DNA of 64,000 bases. It comes from Deuterostichococcus epilithicus. Lineage: Eukaryota; Chlorophyta; Trebouxiophyceae; Prasiolales; Stichococcaceae. Positions 59,301-64,000 of the stretch are shown here, in pieces. Numbering within the stretch: position 1 is the first letter of the stretch; each line of letters starts with the position of its first letter. The position numbers were made by a program, and so were the translations under genes. Under the pieces are notes generated by a model. The model did not search any database and was not told the DNA's origin. It worked only from the letters and a program-made list of their open reading frames with translations. The DNA lies in the NCBI GenBank assembly GCA_033439295.1, contig JAVTLE010000010.1, forward strand, positions 1,612,001-1,676,000, in the 5' to 3' direction.

Positions 59301-61962
59301 AGCGCCGCCGCCATTGCAGCAGCAGTGGGGATAGCCAAACAGACAGGATATTGAACAAGCTCCGTCTGAGTTTCGGCCCTTCACCGTTGTGGAAGCGCAG
59401 GGCGCCGCGCTCCGCGGTCGCATCCAGCTCCGCTTCCAGCAGCGCCTCGAAGCCGTTGACCAGCAGCCACTCCAGGTCCGGGTCGGCGCCCGCCCGCTCG
59501 GCACGCCGCCGGTCCTTGCGCTGCAGCTTGTCCAGCACCTTCTGGCTGGACGTCGTCACGCTGCGACCAGGTTACCAATGGCAGCGTGACACCCAGTGGC
59601 AGAATACCCAGTCGGGCATCGCGCTTCATTCTTGGGTTACCAAAAAAGAGCTTCGGCACACCGCTGCTCCTTGCGCTGCAGCTTGACCAGCACCTTCTGG
59701 CTGGAAGTCCTCACGCTGCGCGGGCGGCAAGCAGCGCATTGAGCAATCAGCTTGAGGTTTGAGTCATACAGGTTGTGATCACGCTTCATTGAGGAGATGG
59801 CAGCGCTGCTGGATCGTGCAGGGCAAGGAGCGCTTGCTGACTGCGCCAGGCTGCGGCGCAAGCTGCTGAATATAGTCGACCAGAAACCGGCATCATTGCC
59901 CGGCGAATGCTGCCACGAAGGCTGCTTCCTGCGCATGAAAACTCTGCATGCACCTGCAACAGGGGGTTGCCACACAGGTCCAAGTTCCTGCAGATGCCGC
60001 ACACCTGACGGTGGAGCCGTAGGTGGGCATGGCGGGCTGGTCCCGCTCCTCCTTCTCACGGAGCGCTGCGATGGCGCGCCGCAGGTTGGCCGCCAGCGGC
60101 CGCCGCTGTTCCACCAGCACCTGTGCAGGATGCTTTGGTTCACCAGTCATCCCCCACATGCCAGGCTGTGGCTGTGGCTGGCATCATCTGGGCGGTTTGG
60201 CACGTGCCTGAAAGTGCGATGACCTACATGAGGTCAGCTGATGCATCAAAGATGCCAAGTGGCCCTGGAGAGCATGCAGCTCGAGAACCGGCTTCAGGAC
60301 TGACATGTATGACTGATCCCCGTGAAAACCCTTGCCTGGATGGCGTCGAAGAAGTCGCAGCCGAGCATGTTGAACAGCTCGGCGGCGAGATCGTCGCCGG
60401 AGCGGCCGCCCAGGGCTGCCGTCGCGACCGTCGTCGCCAGCGAGGTGACGTCGGCGCCCTCAAAGGCGCCACTGTACTGCATGCACCAGTCCGCCAGCCA
60501 CCTGACGCCCACCTGCGCATGGCACAACCTTGCATGGTTCAGCGCAAACTCGTGTGCCGTGAGCTCTTTGCTGGATGAACGGACAGCCCTGGGACCTGCC
60601 GACGACCTTGGACGAACAAGACCGCGGGTGCAGCTGCGTGTGACATGCGCAATGCCTGCTACCTAACCCTACCTTGCTCTCGGGCTGCTTGGGGCCGTAC
60701 TCCTGGGCGTCATCGTCGTCTGACAGGTGGCCGCCTGGCGCGCCGCCGCCGGCGGGGCCCTGCATCGCCATGAACATGCCGCGCACAGACTCCACAGACG
60801 GCTGCCCGGCGTCCGTGAGCCTGCAGCACAGTGCGCGTGTTCGGTGATGAGGCTGCCTGCGAAAGTACACATGCGCGGGGTGTCCCTGAGCCTGTAGCAT
60901 AGTACGTGGTGTGTATCGGTCCGATCAAGCTCAGCAGCCGGCAGGAAGAGCGCTCGACTGCGAAGTGGACCCAGTGTTTTTCATTCACCTGGGCTGCATG
61001 GGACCAGCGGAGCCCGAGCCGGCGCCGCACATTGCAAGCACCGCCTCATCAGCGCTCGCGTATGTTCGCGGTTGTTCAAAATTCAAGGAGGCGCCGTACG
61101 CTGCCGCTGCTGGACCTGCGCCTGAGCCCGGCACAGGCACGGCAGGTGCGGCGCCGCCGCTGCCGCCGCCTGCAGGCTGGCCGCGCTTCTGGGCATGCCC
61201 CATCAGCGTGCGCGCCTGCTGCACGAGGTTCGGCAGGGCAGCGTCGTCGATGGCGCCCACCCCTGCCACAAGCTTCCGCCTGTTGTCGAAGCAGTGCAAA
61301 GCAAAATGTGAACGGCATTGGAAGTCCTCGTTCGTGCATGCTTATCAACAGGCACTCGACCGCTAGCCCGCAGAAAGCGCTCATTATATCGATGATGTCA
61401 AGGCAGGTCGACGAGCAGAACATGTGCAAGGCGCCGTAGCTGCCAGGCAGCAGTCAGCACCGCGCAGAATGGCGCTTTGCAAAGGGCTTCATGCAGAGTC
61501 CACCTAATGGGCTCCATCGCCACTGTGCTGCCGCGGCCATGCAGCTGCTCTGGCGGCGGCAGCTGTTGCAGCACGACCCACGCCGCGGCCGCTGCCGCCT
61601 GCACCTCCTGCGACGACGCCTCGCCGCCCAGCAACGTCGACACCGCCGCCAGGTACCGCTCATAGGCATCGCGGCCCGCTTTCGGCGCGCGCGCCCAGGG
61701 GCCGAGGATCGACGCCGCCAAATCCGACGTGCCGACACGCGACCCCTGCGATTTGTAAAGGCGTGCAACTCTGATGCGGGTTTCAGAGTTGATGAAGCGC
61801 GATCGAGGCCACCATGCATGTACGGTGCAAGGCATATGCCGCACTTGCCTGGCCTGCGGCAAGTTGTGCGCGCTTCTGGTTCAGCAGCGCGCTGCGCTGC
61901 ACGTGTTGCGTCTCGAGACTGGCCTGCCCGGCTGCTCCGCTGGCGGCGAAGGCGCGCAGCAT
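44375..61962 (-). CDS. ASCC3: ASCC3/DExH14-type double-cassette Ski2-like helicase
   Basis: A large Ski2-like ATPase related to Brr2; ASCC3 unwinds nucleic acid in alkylation repair and splits collided ribosomes (family knowledge). The ATG at 61962 gives [20 protein letters not shown]. An N-terminal helical region includes [20 protein letters not shown] and MPTYGSTVR. Cassette 1: [23 protein letters not shown] (58480-58510), [27 protein letters not shown] (DEVH, split by an intron), [49 protein letters not shown] (55190-55215), then the Sec63 unit ([15 protein letters not shown]). Cassette 2: GAPTGSGKT (51235-51262), VIDEIHLLG (50500-50530), [49 protein letters not shown] (48330-48365), and a second Sec63 unit that ends with [17 protein letters not shown] and [15 protein letters not shown]. 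The stop is at 44375. Both cassettes keep their motifs, so both look active. One ambiguous base lies at 47212. Confidence 0.95.
46736..46876. repeat. Long foldback (inverted repeat) in a helicase intron
   Basis: A left arm at 46736-46796 pairs with a right arm at 46816-46876 around a 19-base loop. Over about 60 bases I see one mismatch, one three-base gap and one single-base gap. It lies inside the 650-base intron between the exon ending RLGPDMDLK and the exon starting [10 protein letters not shown]. It resembles an intronic small-RNA precursor or a young inverted duplication. Confidence 0.88.
46934..46955. repeat. (GCT)n microsatellite
   Basis: About seven GCT units in the same helicase intron as the foldback, 60 bases from its right arm. 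Confidence 0.9.
47242..47267. repeat. 26-bp direct repeat, copy A (cassette 2 exon start)
   Basis: Contains the splice acceptor and first codons (LDGR) of a cassette 2 exon on the minus strand. It matches 47465-47490 with one mismatch and bounds the inserted cassette 1 copy. Confidence 0.9.
47266..47450 (-). pseudogene. Intronic copy of a cassette 1 helicase exon
   Basis: About 185 bases in a cassette 2 intron repeat 54314-54500, which covers the cassette 1 exon ([32 protein letters not shown]) and part of its upstream intron. The copy reads [13 protein letters not shown] and [16 protein letters not shown] in two frames, so it is shifted and not usable as an exon. It is framed by 26-bp direct repeats. 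Confidence 0.85.
47465..47490. repeat. 26-bp direct repeat, copy B
   Basis: Upstream partner of 47242-47267 on the minus strand; it carries the same acceptor and first codons inside the intron. One base differs. Confidence 0.9.
47853..47875 (-). repeat. Intronic echo of a helicase exon start
   Basis: Repeats the acceptor plus LAEHFN coding start at 47755-47776 (here LAEQFN), about 99 bases upstream in the intron. Confidence 0.8.
51779..51840 (-). repeat. Intronic echo of a helicase exon start
   Basis: Repeats the acceptor and about the first 55 bases of the exon that starts at 51690 ([16 protein letters not shown]); the echo reads [13 protein letters not shown] in an open frame with its own cgcag acceptor. 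The offset is 130 bases. Confidence 0.8.
56099..56124 (-). repeat. Intronic echo of a helicase exon start
   Basis: Repeats the acceptor plus GELAELVAG coding start at 56041-56062, with a working-looking gcag acceptor of its own, about 58 bases upstream. Confidence 0.75.
59653..59721 (-). repeat. Intronic echo of a helicase exon start
   Basis: Repeats the exon start at 59499-59566 ([20 protein letters not shown]) as [20 protein letters not shown], including a cgcag acceptor, 155 bases upstream. Read through, the copy soon meets a stop. Confidence 0.85.
60875..60907 (-). repeat. Intronic echo of a helicase exon start
   Basis: A diverged copy of the acceptor and first codons of the exon starting [10 protein letters not shown] (about 60800-60830), 67 bases upstream in the intron. 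Confidence 0.6.
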
Positions 61963-62651
61963 CGTGGTCAACCGTGGTGGCGCCTACATGGTGTGCACAA
62001 AGTCGGCGTCAATGCACTGACGGTGATGCCGAGGATGTTGCGAGAAACGAGAGTAAACATTCACTTTACAAGCGAGATAATATAGGCAACGCTAGCGCGC
62101 GGAGCAAGCGATGCCGGATGAGTTCGACACCCAGGATCGCCCAAAAGGCATGCACCTGCAAGTTGCTGCCATCGCCTCCAGCACCCTCTCCACGCCCCAT
62201 GGAGAACGCTTCTCACTTTGATTGCGGATTTTCTCTCCTCTCACACCGCATGCAGCACTGCTGCGCGAACATCGAAAGTGATGCTGGCGAAACAGAGCCC
62301 TCATCCGAAACATGTGTGCATGTGACCGACAGCATGTATGGCACAACTGCGATTGCAAGCGACGCTTTCGAACACAAGGTCGAAGCACAGCGCGCGACTT
62401 CTGCGTACCCAGACCCAGCCTCTAGACCACACCTCGGAGCAAGGGTCTGAGCCCATCGTAGCAAAGACTGTTCTGTTCAAACCACAAACTCGCACTGCCA
62501 GCATCCTAACCATCTGTTGAATGATAAAATGATATGATAGACGTCAAAGTGCTACGACGACAGCTGTGTTGTCTTGCCACGTCCGCCAGATCTGAGCAGG
62601 AACACGGTCGCACCGGTCACTGCCGGTCGCCAACAGTCCGCCAAACTGTGC
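61963..62651. other. Intergenic region, helicase promoter and 3' UTR of next gene
   Basis: About 690 bases between two tandem minus-strand genes, with an AT-rich patch at 62515-62545. The overlapping open frames in it carry no domain motif. No repeat or RNA gene is supported. Confidence 0.5.
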
Positions 62652-64000
62652 CTAAAAAACTGAGAGGTGGAGCTTGAAGTCCCACTCGACACGTGCCTTC
62701 TCCAGGGCGGCTGCGTCGGCTGCGGCTGGCTCGCTGCCGCGCCGCGCCACAAGCAGCCGCCCGACCTTCTGAACTGTTGCGGGCTTCAGCCCGAAGGCCG
62801 CCTCCAGGAAATACGCCGCCGCCGCCAGCCGCTGCCCCAGCTGCGGGATGGCTGTCGAGAGGTCGATCGAGGTTTTGAACTCAGCAACGTCCACGTACAC
62901 GTCTGAGCTGCCTGACTGTATGTCGACCTGGCCACGGCAGTCGAACTGCAGCTGCTCCGCTGGCAGCCGTAAGTCACTGATGCTGGCCATCGCGTAATTG
63001 GAGGCAAGGTAGAACCCCGGGCGGGCTGCCGCGTTGAGGCACATGATGCCAGCGCCCTCCGGGCGCATCAGCTCCCGCGCCTGCCGAGGAGGCAGAGTGA
63101 CGGTGAGTCCGCGGTAACAAGTGGTCTGAGCGAATCTCGAGATGAGGCGGCGGCGGGTAGTTGATGCATCTGAACCAGTCAACACACATGAGGGGAAAAT
63201 CACAGTGCAAGCAAAGTCCTCCGGCGCCATGCGCATCATTGCACACCTTCTCCTCGTCAGAGGCGCACGCCTGCACCTGCAGCAGACATGCCAGGCTCGA
63301 GTTGATGCATCTGAACCAGTCAACACACATGAGGGGAAAATCACAGTGTAAGCAAAGTCCTCCGGCGCCATGCGCATCATTGCACACCTTCTCCTCGTCA
63401 GAGGCGCACGCCTGCACCTGCAGCAGACGTGCCAGGCTCGTCCGCACCGCCTTGTCATCGCAGGAGCCGATGAAGGCGCCCAGCGCGGCTGGCTGGCACT
63501 CGTCGTCCACAAACCAGGGCTGCGTCAGCAGTCCGTTGCTCTGCAGCACCTCTTGGAAGGCGCGGAGTAGTCGGGCAGAGATGTTGTCCTGCACGAGTGC
63601 CTTCACCACGTAAAACACATCAGCCGGACTAACAATATTCGAACTAGGCTCCAATCTCCAATTGCTCAAGCCCTGCAGTGACATCTCGTGTCAGCACACT
63701 GCCAGGGGGACTGCATACATCAGACTCGGCAGACGGATAGCAGCAGGACTCGGGCAGTGCACAGCAAGCGCCGCTTAGTACGTGGTGAGTTGAATTCAGG
63801 TTGGACCTGGCAAACGCGCAAGACGATGGCGAGGCCTTCCTCCAGCGGCGCCCGCCGCCGGATGTCCGACTGCAGAGCGGCATTGGGGATGAGGCGGATC
63901 ATGTCCTGCAGGGACACTGCCAGCAGCGGCTCCACATATGTGTCGCCAAACTGCCGGGCGGCTTTGCGCCGCACGCGGTCCTCTTCTTGCGCCACACTGC
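62652..64000 (-). CDS. Unrecognised protein (partial, runs off right edge)
   Basis: Coding character is clear, but I do not recognise the family. Minus-strand exons read VRRKAARQFGDTYVEPLLAV, SLQDMIRLIPNAALQSDIRR (63790-63990), ADVFYVVKALVQDNISARLL, LLTQPWFVDDECQPAALGAF, SLARLLQVQACASDEEK (63400-63620), then a C-terminal exon (62652-63090) with MRPEGAGIMCLNAAARPGFY, DVYVDVAEFKTSIDLSTAIP and QLGQRLAAAAYFLEAAFGLK, ending KLHLSVF at 62652. The VDVAEFK segment with a following QLG.R helix recalls nuclease-like folds of the PD-(D/E)xK kind, but the match is too thin to use as a call. The start lies beyond the window. Confidence 0.6.
63161..63440 (-). repeat. 141-bp tandem duplication spanning a splice acceptor, 30 coding bases and a donor
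   Basis: Units 63161-63301 and 63302-63440 differ at only two positions (63208/63349 and 63288/63429). Each unit carries, on the minus strand, an acceptor-like ctgctgcag, 30 bases coding VQACASDEEK, and a gtgtgc donor. The high identity points to a recent event. Confidence 0.95.

Noticed and set aside
63915-63945. Match between the right-edge gene (VEPLLAVS) and the helicase echo at 51800 (EPLLAVS)
   Set aside because: Only about 19 similar bases of common GC-rich codons; probably chance.

Overview
The window looks like nuclear DNA of a green alga, most probably a trebouxiophyte (Chlorella/Coccomyxa type). The evidence is GC-rich coding sequence, many short GT-AG introns (roughly 100-300 bases) between small exons, TTTAGGG-type telomere-like tracts inside introns, and a protein set typical of chlorophytes: a septin, a plant-like eIF2B delta with the 'RQVGF' N-terminus, a plant-type ARID-PHD protein and a GH5 mannanase. 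There is no bacterial operon, no rRNA or tRNA that I can support, and no recognisable transposon or viral element. Gene coordinates span start to stop and include introns; most inner splice sites are my own reading of the translations.

Layout, left to right: (1) minus strand, PHD-finger protein resembling EDM2, running off the left edge; (2) minus strand, AlkB-like 2OG-Fe(II) dioxygenase with a long low-complexity N-terminal half; these two may be one gene. (3) Plus strand, secreted GH5 endo-mannanase with an Apple-like tail. (4) Minus strand, ARID-PHD chromatin protein. (5) Plus strand, eIF2B delta, followed by (6) a peroxisomal dienoyl-CoA isomerase ending in SKL. (7) Minus strand, Mo25/CAB39 scaffold, divergent from (8) plus-strand J-domain protein. 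(9) Minus strand, HemW-like radical SAM protein. (10) Minus strand, septin with a C-terminal membrane segment. (11) Minus strand, a 17.6 kb gene for the double-cassette helicase ASCC3/DExH14. (12) Minus strand, an unrecognised gene running off the right edge. The genes are mostly housekeeping or chromatin functions and do not form a pathway.

The most interesting structure is in the introns. At least four genes carry intronic partial copies of an adjacent exon, usually the 3' splice acceptor plus the first 20-60 coding bases (or, in the J-protein gene, the end of the exon) repeated 60-240 bases away. A nearly perfect 141-bp tandem duplication at the right edge, which includes a splice acceptor, 30 coding bases and a donor, looks like a recent case. 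One intron of the helicase second cassette holds a copy of an exon from its first cassette, flanked by 26-bp direct repeats. Another helicase intron holds a long near-perfect foldback. Together these suggest ongoing local duplication at exon edges, a known route to new introns and alternative exons.
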